NCBI GenBank assembly: GCA_965230565.1 | Contig: CBDDLH010000016.1 | Coordinates: 2,170,001-2,234,000 of the forward strand | Direction of reading: 5' to 3' | Source: BCD1 sp965230565 | GTDB taxonomy: Bacteria; Bacteroidota; Bacteroidia; Chitinophagales; Saprospiraceae | DNA length: 64,000 nucleotides | Shown here: piece by piece, positions 1 to 9,017 of the stretch | How positions within the stretch are numbered: the first letter of the stretch is position 1 | Layout of the letters: each line of letters begins with the position of its first letter | Translations under genes and position numbers: made by a program | The notes under the pieces: generated by a model | Told to the model about the DNA's origin: nothing | Databases searched by the model: none | What the model saw: the letters and a program-made list of their open reading frames with translations, nothing else

Positions 1-2831
1 AATGGTCCAACAGGAAGAACGATTCCTGGGTAAATACCATATGCTCTGTATTGTACAATCCAAGTATCAACTCCACAGTTATCATGTACAGTTGCGTGGA
101 AATCCAATGAAGGAACGATAGGATCATCACATGGATCCAACTCGATATCAAAGTCTACTGAAGGATAAACAATGATAGGATTGAAGTTATCAGGCTGGTC
201 AGTTACAGTGATCTGAGCATCTGTATAAGTAGTAGCTCCATCGCTATCAGTTACTTCCATTCCAATGAAGTGAGTTCCAGGAGTCAATTGAACAAGCAGT
301 TCAATATATCCATTGTCAACCCATTCCCAGTTCAACAATCCTGGGAAAGTACCTCCCAAGAAGTTGATGGTGAAATCATCAGTAGAATCATCACAATCAT
401 CTTGTACGTATACACCAAGTGTAGTTATCAATTCGTCTTCACAAACAGGAATAGTGAAGTTCAAGTTTCCTGGCAAAGTGATGTCAGGAGCCTGGTTCTG
501 CTGCTGGTTAACGATTACCAGTGGCTGAGCATCAGGCTGAGCTCCAGGTCCAACTTCGTTGTAGAAAATTTCTGGGAAGTAAGCTCCGGCAGAAACAAAT
601 CCTTCAAATGCGAAGTAAACCAAGTTAGGATTAGTCTGGTCAATCCAAGTGTTAACAAGACCCATTCCATCATCATCGAAGTTAGCAACAACTCTTGCTA
701 CATCAACAGGAGCACAATCGTCATATACCTGGAAAGAGTATGTCAAATAAACCTCATCTTCACAGTAAGGAATAGTGAGGTTCTCGTCAGAAGCGTAAAC
801 CAATGCTGGCTCATCAGCAGCAGCTTGCTCAACAGTCAACTGAACAGTTACAACACCAACATTACCCCATGTATCAGTATAGAAAGCTTCAATGTATCTG
901 CCATCCATATCAGGAGTTACGTCAAGTGTGTAAACACCATATCCATTTCCGTCAGCTGGCAGTTCACCGCCATTCAATGGGAAAGTTGCGTCTGGATCCA
1001 AGCAAATTGGGTTACCAAGATCTGCAAGGTCATAAACACAAACAGACAAGTTATCAAATTCTACGAACTGATCACAAAGATCATCAACGTATACAGTAAA
1101 GCTAATCTCTCTTGAATCAGCACAGTGAGGAATAGTGATGTTATCAATACCTACGATGCTTACATCAGGATTGATCCACTCGTCCATATAATAAGTCAAC
1201 CAAAGACCTTCAGCAACAACGTCGCCACCGTTTCCAGCGTCATCAACCATGTTGAAAGCAACGAATGTCTGACCAGCAGCCCAGTTGATATCCAACAACC
1301 AAGTTCCGAATCCGTCAGGAGTTACGATAACATTAGTGTTAGGGAATACAGTTTCTCCAGGAAAATCTGGCAAAATGAAAGGTCCATCCCAAGTAACTGC
1401 AGCAGGATCAGTGATGATACCGTCACAGTCGTCAGAACCGAATGCATACAATTGCATCTGGTAGCTACATGAACCTTCTGGCAATGCATAGTATCCAAGG
1501 TCAGTAAGGTTGTTTACACCTAAACCTGGAGAACCACCTTCCGGAGTAGCAGGATCATTATCAGTAATGATGTTACCCAGAATGTCAGTAATGTACCATA
1601 CAGGAGCTACTAAATCAACACCAGGACCTACTGTTACTGTGAAGTTCAAAGGAGTATTCACAGGGTTACAAGCAGAAGTCTCAAAAATGGTGAAGTTGTA
1701 GTTACCATCAGCAGCACCGTTGAAGCAGTATTCACCTGCAGCAACACCAGTGTAACCAGTTACATCAAGGTTAGCATCAGCTGGTGAAGAGTTCAATACG
1801 ATGTCATAAGTTCCAACACATGTTGGGCTATCTGTAATATCAATACAGAAAGATCCGTTAGGAACAAACCCAGGGCTTGTTGGAGGACAAGATGGCACCA
1901 TTACATTAGTTGCTACTACTGTAATAGGATCGTCAAATGTCTGGAAAGGTCCGAAAGTAGCGTCATCACAATCCCAGTTGTTGAAATCAGGATTTCCGTC
2001 GCAAGTTTCGAAAATTGACCACTCATAGAAAGTACCTGGCTGAAGGCCAGAAACGTTCAATACAACCTGGCCAGAAGCATTGTTTACAGAAACAATGTCA
2101 ACCAATGGGTTGTTAGAAGTCAAGTTCTGCTGTCCGTTAATTTCTACGTTACATACAGTCGCTGCAATAAATTCTTCATTCTCATCACAGTCAAATCCTT
2201 CATTACCAATGTAGAAGTTCCAGCAGTGGTCTTCAACTGGAGTATTAACTGAAGAGAAAGTGAAAGTAGCAGAAGTACCTGTTACGTTAGAAGTAGTTCC
2301 GTTTACCGGAGGATCACACTGAGTACCGCCTACTGGAGGGCCCATTGCAAGTGGAAGGTTTGAGAACCCAAGGTCATAATTACCTTCATTGCCAGAGAAA
2401 CCACCAATTACGAGGTAGTAAGTTGTGCTGGCAGCCAAAACAGGTGAAATGCTTGATTGCAAACCACAATTATCATCGTTTGAGTCTTCACAAACGAGTG
2501 TTCCACAACTTCCTGAGAACAACCAGATCTTTGTGTCGTAGTCAGAAGCACAAAGGTCAAAGGTTACGGCTCCACCTGTACCATCAGTGGTAAAAGTGTA
2601 CCAAACGTTTCCAGAAAGACTGGAGTTAAAAGTACCGCAAGTGAATGCATCATGTACAGTGCCAACAGTTGACCCTGTATAAGCACCACCATCACTAGTT
2701 GTAGTGATAGCAGTTGCACTAGCGCAATCCTCACCCGCAGCTTGTGCGAAGGCATTTTGCGTAAAAGCAAATGCCACCATGGTCACAACGACTAATAGTC
2801 GTTGAACGAAAGTAAAATTCGTTTTTCCCAT
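1..2831 (-). CDS. Large secreted multidomain surface protein, partial (C-terminus beyond left edge)
   Basis: An open frame of 943 codons starts at the ATG complementary to 2829-2831 and leaves the window at base 1 without a stop. Residues 1-30 form a signal peptide ending in NAFAQ. Residues about 33-165 resemble a secreted pre-peptidase-C-type beta-sandwich (starts EDCASATAI). A fibronectin-III-like stretch follows (around PPVNGTTSNVTGTSATF). Further on, four units begin with similar Cys/acid motifs: PHCADSREI near residue 570, PYCEDEVYL near 687, PVCEDELIT near 793 and DPCDDPIVP near 898, so the repeat period is about 105-115 residues. It is Asp/Asn/Thr rich, as exported Bacteroidota adhesins are. 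A T9SS sorting domain would be expected at the unseen end (inference). The substrate or ligand is unknown. The long forward-strand frames here are antisense shadows. Confidence 0.85.
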   Translation of the reverse strand, partial: MGKTNFTFVQRLLVVVTMVAFAFTQNAFAQAAGEDCASATAITTTSDGGAYTGSTVGTVHDAFTCGTFNSSLSGNVWYTFTTDGTGGAVTFDLCASDYDTKIWLFSGSCGTLVCEDSNDDNCGLQSSISPVLAASTTYYLVIGGFSGNEGNYDLGFSNLPLAMGPPVGGTQCDPPVNGTTSNVTGTSATFTFSSVNTPVEDHCWNFYIGNEGFDCDENEEFIAATVCNVEINGQQNLTSNNPLVDIVSVNNASGQVVLNVSGLQPGTFYEWSIFETCDGNPDFNNWDCDDATFGPFQTFDDPITVVATNVMVPSCPPTSPGFVPNGSFCIDITDSPTCVGTYDIVLNSSPADANLDVTGYTGVAAGEYCFNGAADGNYNFTIFETSACNPVNTPLNFTVTVGPGVDLVAPVWYITDILGNIITDNDPATPEGGSPGLGVNNLTDLGYYALPEGSCSYQMQLYAFGSDDCDGIITDPAAVTWDGPFILPDFPGETVFPNTNVIVTPDGFGTWLLDINWAAGQTFVAFNMVDDAGNGGDVVAEGLWLTYYMDEWINPDVSIVGIDNITIPHCADSREISFTVYVDDLCDQFVEFDNLSVCVYDLADLGNPICLDPDATFPLNGGELPADGNGYGVYTLDVTPDMDGRYIEAFYTDTWGNVGVVTVQLTVEQAAADEPALVYASDENLTIPYCEDEVYLTYSFQVYDDCAPVDVARVVANFDDDGMGLVNTWIDQTNPNLVYFAFEGFVSAGAYFPEIFYNEVGPGAQPDAQPLVIVNQQQNQAPDITLPGNLNFTIPVCEDELITTLGVYVQDDCDDSTDDFTINFLGGTFPGLLNWEWVDNGYIELLVQLTPGTHFIGMEVTDSDGATTYTDAQITVTDQPDNFNPIIVYPSVDFDIELDPCDDPIVPSLDFHATVHDNCGVDTWIVQYRAYGIYPGIVLPVGP

Positions 2832-3661
2832 AAGATTACAATTTGTTAAAAAAATTAGGTTAAAAAAAAGATTATGATAATATGCTAAGTATTTATAGCC
2901 AATATCTAATGTGTGTATTTTACGGTGGACGACTGACGATATATAACAGCCGGTTTTATTCCGTAAAAGTGTGTGTGTTGTGTAATGTGTGTGTAAGTCC
3001 GACAGATCAACATTTAATTTAGGTCGTTAAATTTCATGATTATGGGTGATCCGCCAAAACTTTGGAAAATATTTACGAATTATCGCATGTTATCCATTTT
3101 CAATATTTCAAACATGCTTTTCAGTATTTCAAATTGAACACCACAGCTTTCTGCGATGCATATATTTTAGATCGAGATTATTCAAATAACGAAAGCACCT
3201 GACACAAAAAAGTCCATCGACTAAATCGTCATGTGCGAATTACCTACATCATAGGTGCATTAAAACAAACTTATTCTTAATTACAGGAGAATCAAATGCA
3301 GACACCGAACGGTGCTGGTTGGCGTACCTTTTAATTATCATGGGATTAATGATTGTAAAGTAATGCTGCAAAGGTAAACTATTCAATCAATATAAGCAAT
3401 AAAAAAATGGTTTTTCTCTTAAGTCGCTATTCAGGGTAACTTTTCAGTTCAATATCTATGTAAATAGTAAGCCTCGATTTAGGTCGTGTAAAAGCTTATT
3501 GCTATTATCTTGTAGTAATTATGTGATTGCAAATATAAATGAAAATTTATGGAAAATCATACCCTAAACTGGGTATTTTTAACAACTTATTAAGAACTAC
3601 CTCAACAATTAACCCCTAAAGGTTTATTAATCAAGCTTTTGCAACCTTAAAAAAAATCAAA
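2832..3661. other. Long AT-rich intergenic region
   Basis: About 830 bases lie between the start of the giant secreted gene and the end of the response regulator gene, both on the minus strand. I see no convincing full-length gene. Visible items are one ACGGTGGACG unit near 2922-2931 (a repeat found elsewhere in the window), GT-rich stretches near 2970-2996, a perfect small hairpin CACCGAACGGTG at 3303-3314, and a 12-codon frame at 3296-3334 preceded by AGGAGA. The region presumably contains the minus-strand promoter of the giant gene, but I could not pick a clear -7 box. Confidence 0.5.
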
Positions 3662-4324
3662 TTATTTCCATCCGTAACGGTAAGCGACCTTGATAACTGC
3701 CGCTGTATTGCTCACCCCCAGCTTACGCATGATATTTTTGCGATGCACACTCACCGTCTGGTCACTTATATATAAGGTCTCGGCAATCTGTTTACTGCTC
3801 ATGGCATCCGCTATTAAACCAACGATCTGTCGCTCTCTCTTTGTAAGATTGAACTTTTTCTGGAAACCATCTCCAAAAGCAGCTCCCGATGCTCCGACAA
3901 GATCTTTATCACGACCGGAAATATTTCGTAAAGAAGAATAACAAACCTCCCCTTCCAGTACCGTTAAAATGGCCTGCTGTATTTGCTCTGCACTTTCAGT
4001 TTTAAAAATATACCCCTCCACCTGCATCCTGCTCGCCTTTCTTCTTATTCGTTCATCATCATAAGCTGTTAAAACAATCACCTTCGTAGGAACCTTATGA
4101 GCCTTTATCCACCTGATTATTTCAAAACCGTCCCTGGATTTCAGATTGAAGTCCATCAGTAACAGTGCCGGAGGCTTTTCTTCTAAATGGGATATCAATA
4201 AATCACCATCATCAAAGGTAGCATCGACCTTAACCTTCAATGTATCCATTTCACTTAGAACAGTTTGTAACCCTCTAATAAAAACAGGCTGACTGTCCGC
4301 AATAACCGCCTCTAGTTTCAACAT
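3662..4324 (-). CDS. NarL/FixJ-type response regulator (REC + LuxR HTH)
   Basis: This 220-residue two-domain regulator has a receiver domain at about residues 4-120. The phospho-acceptor is Asp58 in LLLMDFNL, with Thr86 and Lys108 (YIFKTES) as switch and active-site residues. The acidic pocket at the start is reduced to ADSQ (Asp10) where most homologues have two acidic residues. A GerE/LuxR-type helix-turn-helix covers about residues 155-218 (LTKRERQIVGLIADAMSSKQ and following), which binds DNA as a dimer. No sensor kinase gene is adjacent, so it is an orphan; in this phylum such proteins are often paired with distant kinases. Its targets are unknown. It is divergent from the acyltransferase gene, with 136 bases between them that may hold both promoters. 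Confidence 0.9.
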   Translation of the reverse strand: MLKLEAVIADSQPVFIRGLQTVLSEMDTLKVKVDATFDDGDLLISHLEEKPPALLLMDFNLKSRDGFEIIRWIKAHKVPTKVIVLTAYDDERIRRKASRMQVEGYIFKTESAEQIQQAILTVLEGEVCYSSLRNISGRDKDLVGASGAAFGDGFQKKFNLTKRERQIVGLIADAMSSKQIAETLYISDQTVSVHRKNIMRKLGVSNTAAVIKVAYRYGWK

Positions 4325-4460
4325 GAGTACCTTGTTTAAATTTCTTCTTAGATTTGACCAAAATTTCTTATCCGAAAGTCAATACGATTCTTTCGACATA
4401 TTAAGGGTTGGACGGTATGGGTAGGTATTCAAAATTAAAGAACATATAGCAATAAAGCAA

Positions 4461-5348
4461 ATGCATCGAATTCAGCAGCTGGTTTTTAAGGGACTCTCTT
4501 TTGTGTTCAGGTATTTTCCTTTCCCTGCCCTGTACGTTCTTTCAGACCTGTTATACATTCTATTATTTAAGGTTCTAAAATATCGGGTTAAAATAATCAC
4601 CGATAACCTCCGTCGGTCCTTTCCCGAAAAACCGGAAAAAGAAATTCTTCAACTCGTCAAGGGGTTTTACCGAAACTTTTCGGATATCCTGATGGAAACT
4701 TTCAAAGGACTGGGCATCTCTCAAAAAACCATTCTCAAAAGGTACCAATTTATTAATGCTGACCTGCTTGATCGGGACTTTGACCAAGACCAGCCCATCA
4801 TTATTCTCGCCAGTCATCATACAAACTGGGAATGGGCCGTCCTGTCGGTCAATCTTTGGTTGAAACACCAGGTGGTAGGTATTTACAAACCTCTGAAAAA
4901 TAAAAAGGTCAATGCCTTTTTTAATGAACATCGACAAAAATGGGACCTGGAACTCGTAAGCATGTCCAAAACAGCCCGTGCCTTCGTAAAAAAGAGAGAT
5001 ATCCCCGCCGCTTATGTCTTCATTGCCGATCAAACACCTTCAGATATTAAAAATGCCCACTGGGTCAATTTCCTCCACCAGGAAACGGCCTTCCATCATG
5101 GAATGGATAAAATTGCGAGAAGAACCAATTACCCGGTTTACCTCGCCGACATCAAAAGGGTCAAAAGAGGATTTTATGAGGTTACCTTTTCTCTGCTTTG
5201 CAAAGAGCCGGCGAAAGTGGAGGAAGCCGGAATAACTAAACTTTATGCCAAAGCCCTGGAAAAGATCATCGAAAAAGATCCGGCCAACTGGTTATGGTCA
5301 CACAGACGGTGGAAAAGGAAACGAGAGAATAAAGAAATAAGGGAATAA
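4461..5348 (+). CDS. LpxL/HtrB-type lipid A late acyltransferase
   Basis: A 295-residue lysophospholipid acyltransferase-type protein of the late lipid A acyltransferase family, which adds acyl chains to lipid A precursors at the inner membrane. It has an N-terminal membrane anchor (about residues 12-38). The catalytic H(x4)E motif is His119 to Glu124 within ASHHTNWEW. Further family features are the KPLKN stretch, the DQTP motif near residue 193 and the C-terminal WLWSHRRWK. Length fits the Bacteroidota members (about 290-300). The acyl donor and exact position on lipid A cannot be read from sequence. It stands alone. A hairpin follows at 5356-5369/5390-5404 (GGAACAAGG arms), without a T-tract. 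Confidence 0.88.
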   Translation: MHRIQQLVFKGLSFVFRYFPFPALYVLSDLLYILLFKVLKYRVKIITDNLRRSFPEKPEKEILQLVKGFYRNFSDILMETFKGLGISQKTILKRYQFINADLLDRDFDQDQPIIILASHHTNWEWAVLSVNLWLKHQVVGIYKPLKNKKVNAFFNEHRQKWDLELVSMSKTARAFVKKRDIPAAYVFIADQTPSDIKNAHWVNFLHQETAFHHGMDKIARRTNYPVYLADIKRVKRGFYEVTFSLLCKEPAKVEEAGITKLYAKALEKIIEKDPANWLWSHRRWKRKRENKEIRE

Positions 5349-5490
5349 GAGAAAAATGGAACAAGGAAAAGAGAAGGTGGAGGAATTTCTTTCCCTTGTT
5401 CCATTCGGATTTAATGAATAAAAAAAATTATTTCCAGGCCATTCAATTCAATTAGAGTTATTATACTCATAACCAAAAACCTGTAATTCG

Positions 5491-5539
5491 CAACCAGAAA
5501 CCAGAAACCAGAAACCAGAAACCAGAAACCAGAAACCAA
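5491..5539. repeat. Heptamer tandem repeat (AACCAGA), about 7 units
   Basis: Seven nearly perfect 7-base units reading AACCAGA end two bases before the stop codon of the minus-strand nucleotidase gene, between two converging genes. The same unit, sometimes AACCAGC or AACCAGT, recurs at 30770-30810, 48863-48920, 50481-50550 and (reverse complement) 62312-62412. Confidence 0.9.
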
Positions 5540-5540
5540 A

Positions 5541-7073
5541 TCATTCAAAAACTTTCAACTCCTTCATGTAAGCAATGACAATATCGCGAACATCATTGAT
5601 GACTTCCACCCCATTGATTTCAAAGTTTTCAAATTCGTCCCGTGGCATGTCTCCCAGCATCTCAAGATTGGATTCTTTACCCGAAGCCAAAAACTGAGGC
5701 ATGATTATGGAGTACTTCCTGGAAGGCTCGATTTCCTTACCGCTCACCATCCATTTACCTCCAGCGGATTTGTCCACTTTCCATGTTTGAAAATATCCGC
5801 CTTCTCCTTTATTGGTGACCATGCCTATTTCCAGCACTTTGCCCAGATCTGCACCAGTCATGTGAACACGGGAGACAGGGCCGCCATATGGATAAACTCT
5901 CAAAATATCATATTCGGTAATGATGCCCTGCAAATTATCATCCAGACGCATGGATCCACTATTCAGCACATAGGCATCTGCGCCGGGAAGGGCTTTTTCG
6001 AAAGACTGGGCTGTCAATATTCCAAAATTGGTAGGTTCGCCGCGAATTTGATACTCTGTACAGACCAGGGCTGTTTTTGCCACGAGGATCTCTTCGTCAG
6101 GTTTATACCCCATCTCTTCAATGATCCCCTCTACACTGCCTTCCCATTCTTTTACCACCTTCCTGGTTTCCGGCTCATCCTCAATCGTATCATCGATATT
6201 TTTCAATTCCGACCTTACAGTGGTTTTCCCGGTTTTGGGGTTATAAGAGAATCTGTGTATATATATGGTCTTGGCATTCGCATCAGCCTTGGTGACCAAA
6301 GTATTGCCAATCTGATGTCTCATGTTGACATGATCGTGACCTCCGAAGAACACGAGGTAATCCTGATTCTTTTTAGCCATATCAATATCCTGATCGATAT
6401 TGAGGTGAGTCATGGCCAGCATAACATCGGTTTGAGAGGACATTTCTTTGGCTACTGAGGCAAGGTTTTCCTCAAAAGAAGTATAATGAACGTAGGGTTG
6501 TTTATTAAAAGGCAAAACCACCCCGGTTATCCCCACCTTCACTTCTTTTCCTGAAGCACTCTTAAATGTTTCAATGACATAGGGAGGTACGGGTTTCCCT
6601 TTCTGGGTAAATGGTTTGATATCCCCATTTTCGTACTTCCTGAAAGCATTGCTGCAGACATATAGAAAATCACTCTGATCAATTCTCTTTTGAACCAATT
6701 CAGCAGATTTGAGATCGAATTCGTGATTGCCAAAAGTGACGTAATCCAGACCGAGGGCATTCAAGGTTTCAACCATTTGCCGGCCAGCGATTTTTTCTCC
6801 GTTTTTATCTTTCAACATTCCCATTAAAGAAGGGCTTAAAAAATCACCCGACAAAAGTGATATGGTATTAGGGTTTTCTGCTTCGAGTTCTTTTACAATG
6901 GTCGCAACACGCGCCAGTCCTGCTGATTTCCCTCCTTCCAAAGGCGAGATCTCATAAACATCGTTCATCTGTAAAACGGTGAAATTGACCGTATCTTTAG
7001 TCGATTGTGGTAAATGACAACTCCACTGGACCAGAACAGCCAGGAGTATCAGGATAAACCATCGGTTTTTCAT
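5541..7073 (-). CDS. 5'-nucleotidase-family metallophosphoesterase, lipoprotein
   Basis: 510 residues with a lipoprotein signal (acceptor Cys19 in VLVQWSC). The N-terminal calcineurin-like metallophosphoesterase domain shows the expected metal blocks in order: QMNDVYEI, LLSGDFLSPS, FGNHEFD, MTHLN and GGHDH. The C-terminal half is the 5'-nucleotidase substrate domain (NSGSMRLDDNLQ, YPYGGPV, GEGGYFQ). It probably dephosphorylates nucleotides or related phosphoesters outside the inner membrane. In classical members the first block reads D-x-H; here Tyr replaces that His, so a simple UshA-like activity should not be assumed. Downstream lies the heptamer array. The gene is 99 bases downstream of the PorW/SprE gene on the same strand. 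Confidence 0.88.
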   Translation of the reverse strand: MKNRWFILILLAVLVQWSCHLPQSTKDTVNFTVLQMNDVYEISPLEGGKSAGLARVATIVKELEAENPNTISLLSGDFLSPSLMGMLKDKNGEKIAGRQMVETLNALGLDYVTFGNHEFDLKSAELVQKRIDQSDFLYVCSNAFRKYENGDIKPFTQKGKPVPPYVIETFKSASGKEVKVGITGVVLPFNKQPYVHYTSFEENLASVAKEMSSQTDVMLAMTHLNIDQDIDMAKKNQDYLVFFGGHDHVNMRHQIGNTLVTKADANAKTIYIHRFSYNPKTGKTTVRSELKNIDDTIEDEPETRKVVKEWEGSVEGIIEEMGYKPDEEILVAKTALVCTEYQIRGEPTNFGILTAQSFEKALPGADAYVLNSGSMRLDDNLQGIITEYDILRVYPYGGPVSRVHMTGADLGKVLEIGMVTNKGEGGYFQTWKVDKSAGGKWMVSGKEIEPSRKYSIIMPQFLASGKESNLEMLGDMPRDEFENFEINGVEVINDVRDIVIAYMKELKVFE

Positions 7074-7172
7074 AAGTTGGATTTTAGTGATGTAATGGTA
7101 ATTTTAGCAAAAACCACTAGATTAGTTGCAATTCAATACTTTGAGCAACAGAATCGAAAAGTAATTAAAACC

Positions 7173-9017
7173 CTAATCGAGATAATTCAACTGGAAAAAG
7201 GAAGAATACCCCTCCGCCGATTTGTTTTTCAACACTCTGCGGTAATTATCCTGCGAAATAGGTAACAGGGAATAATCAATATTTTGATCGATGTATTCTC
7301 CCAGATTCTTTTGCACACCGTTATAATAATTCATCGCCGCTTCCTGGTCTTTGAACCTTCTCAATACAAGTACCGGAGTATCATTTTTCTCTCCAAGGAA
7401 AACATTGGAAATCCTGATCTTGTCCAGTTTGTGATATTTCCTGTTATAATCGGAAACAACGATTTTGTGCGTATTCAATTTTACATCCTCATTAAAGACA
7501 ATGATGACGTAATGAAGGGCTCTTTCTTTGTATTCAAAGTCGTATGTTCCTTCCTCTTCCGTCGCTCCTCCGGGTAATGCCGCACCACGTACTCCAAGGA
7601 TTCTCAGAATCTCTTTTGCCCGCTTTTCTTCCTCCGTATCCGGGTAGGTTGCGATAAGGGATTTGAGGTTATTGATATAGGCTTCTTTACCGTCCGTATT
7701 TCCTGAACAAATAGCCATCAAAAGGGCATATTTTGGCTTCAACGGGTGCTTGCCGAAAATACCTTTGAGGTTTTCCTCACTTTGCTGGATGGCCTGGGCA
7801 TATTTACCTTGCGTAAACATGACATAAGCCTGATCAAATTTGAGGTTTTGCTGAAGCTCTTCATCCATGTATTTTGCAGCAAATTCCGGGTCCGTAAGCA
7901 TCTTGGCATAATTGGTCGTAGGATACTTGCCGATAATCTTATCGTAATACTCCCGCGCCTTGCTCTGATTGCCTAAATCCGTATGAGCCAGATAGAGTAC
8001 ATACCACGATTCGAGCTCAAAAACGTTGGCCGGATATCTCCTGTTGAGTTCCTCCAGAATATCGACTGTTTTTTGATTATTTTTAAGGCGTTCCCGATAC
8101 AAAGTTCCGAGGGTTGACATGGCCTTTTTATTGGCCAGAACAAGTGCATTTTTCTCTCCCTGGGACTTAGGTACATCCCCCAGTATTTTATCTATTTCTT
8201 CCTGAGTCAAAGTACTCACAACTTCTGCCTCAAAATCGAGGGGTTCATCCACGCCGGCAGACTGTCTGTTCGACCGTCTCCAGTCATCTTCCAGTTGCCT
8301 TCCGCCCCACTTTCTCTGGAACTCTCTTTTACCTCTTTTTACGGACTTATCATTATAGGCAAAAAAGGAACTTTCCTTAGGTCTGCCAACCGGTCCGGGG
8401 CCGGGTCGTTTAATCTCATCTTCTTTGGCTTCACGGGCCTTTCTCAGCTTTTCTTCTTCCTCTTTTTTGATCTCATAGGCCAGGTTCCGCTTTTCTTCAT
8501 CAGACATTTCAGCGATACGTAAAAGACTGTCATTCAGGACGATAAGGTTAATATTGTTAGCAATATCCTTTAAACTAAACGCCTTATTCTCAACTTCGTT
8601 ATACCTTTCGTCCGTCTTGGGAAGCACCTGTAACGTACTGTCGAAGTAGGCGCTGGCCTCAACGTAATCCTGGTTCTCAAAGAACAGGTTACCCAACTGG
8701 TAATAGGCCTCTGCTTTCTGAGCTGAATTTGCCAGGTTACTGGCCAGGGATTGAGACAGATATTCCATAGCAGAAGCACGATCACCCTGCTTGAGGGCGA
8801 TGCCTGCAAGCGCATAATAAATCTGGTCTTTAAACTCGTAATTTTTCTGATCTTTGAGCATGCTTTCGAGGGTAGCAATGGCGTCTTCAGCACTGCCTTT
8901 TCCGGAGATCCATTCGTTCTGCGCCATCTTCAATTTACTGCTGAATTGCATCTCATAATCGGGGCTGAATTTCAGTGATTGCTCGAAGGCAGCAAAAGCC
9001 GCCTGACCGTTCCCCAT
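7173..9017 (-). CDS. sprE: PorW/SprE-like TPR protein, C-terminal part (same gene as 8953-10080, other frame)
   Basis: This frame (614 residues from its first ATG) continues the tetratricopeptide protein that starts at 10080. True homology extends upstream of the ATG: before MGNGQ the frame reads GRYAFILGQIQQE, which joins directly to LEKNRALK of the other frame. It contains several TPR helices (about residues 35-130 and 300-480), a charged linker with EKRNLAYEIKKEEEEKL, and a C-terminal domain ending NKSAEGYSSFFQLNYLD. Repairing a one-base insertion within 9053-9061 gives a single protein of about 968 residues, a plausible size for PorW/SprE. The stretch is therefore not an independent gene, unless translation restarts at 9017. 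Confidence 0.75.
   Translation of the reverse strand: MGNGQAAFAAFEQSLKFSPDYEMQFSSKLKMAQNEWISGKGSAEDAIATLESMLKDQKNYEFKDQIYYALAGIALKQGDRASAMEYLSQSLASNLANSAQKAEAYYQLGNLFFENQDYVEASAYFDSTLQVLPKTDERYNEVENKAFSLKDIANNINLIVLNDSLLRIAEMSDEEKRNLAYEIKKEEEEKLRKAREAKEDEIKRPGPGPVGRPKESSFFAYNDKSVKRGKREFQRKWGGRQLEDDWRRSNRQSAGVDEPLDFEAEVVSTLTQEEIDKILGDVPKSQGEKNALVLANKKAMSTLGTLYRERLKNNQKTVDILEELNRRYPANVFELESWYVLYLAHTDLGNQSKAREYYDKIIGKYPTTNYAKMLTDPEFAAKYMDEELQQNLKFDQAYVMFTQGKYAQAIQQSEENLKGIFGKHPLKPKYALLMAICSGNTDGKEAYINNLKSLIATYPDTEEEKRAKEILRILGVRGAALPGGATEEEGTYDFEYKERALHYVIIVFNEDVKLNTHKIVVSDYNRKYHKLDKIRISNVFLGEKNDTPVLVLRRFKDQEAAMNYYNGVQKNLGEYIDQNIDYSLLPISQDNYRRVLKNKSAEGYSSFFQLNYLD

Noticed and set aside
270..1115. 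A long forward-strand open frame of 281 codons
   Set aside because: It is antisense to the giant secreted gene, which has a signal peptide and domain motifs on the minus strand; the forward translation is Ser/Asn-rich nonsense.
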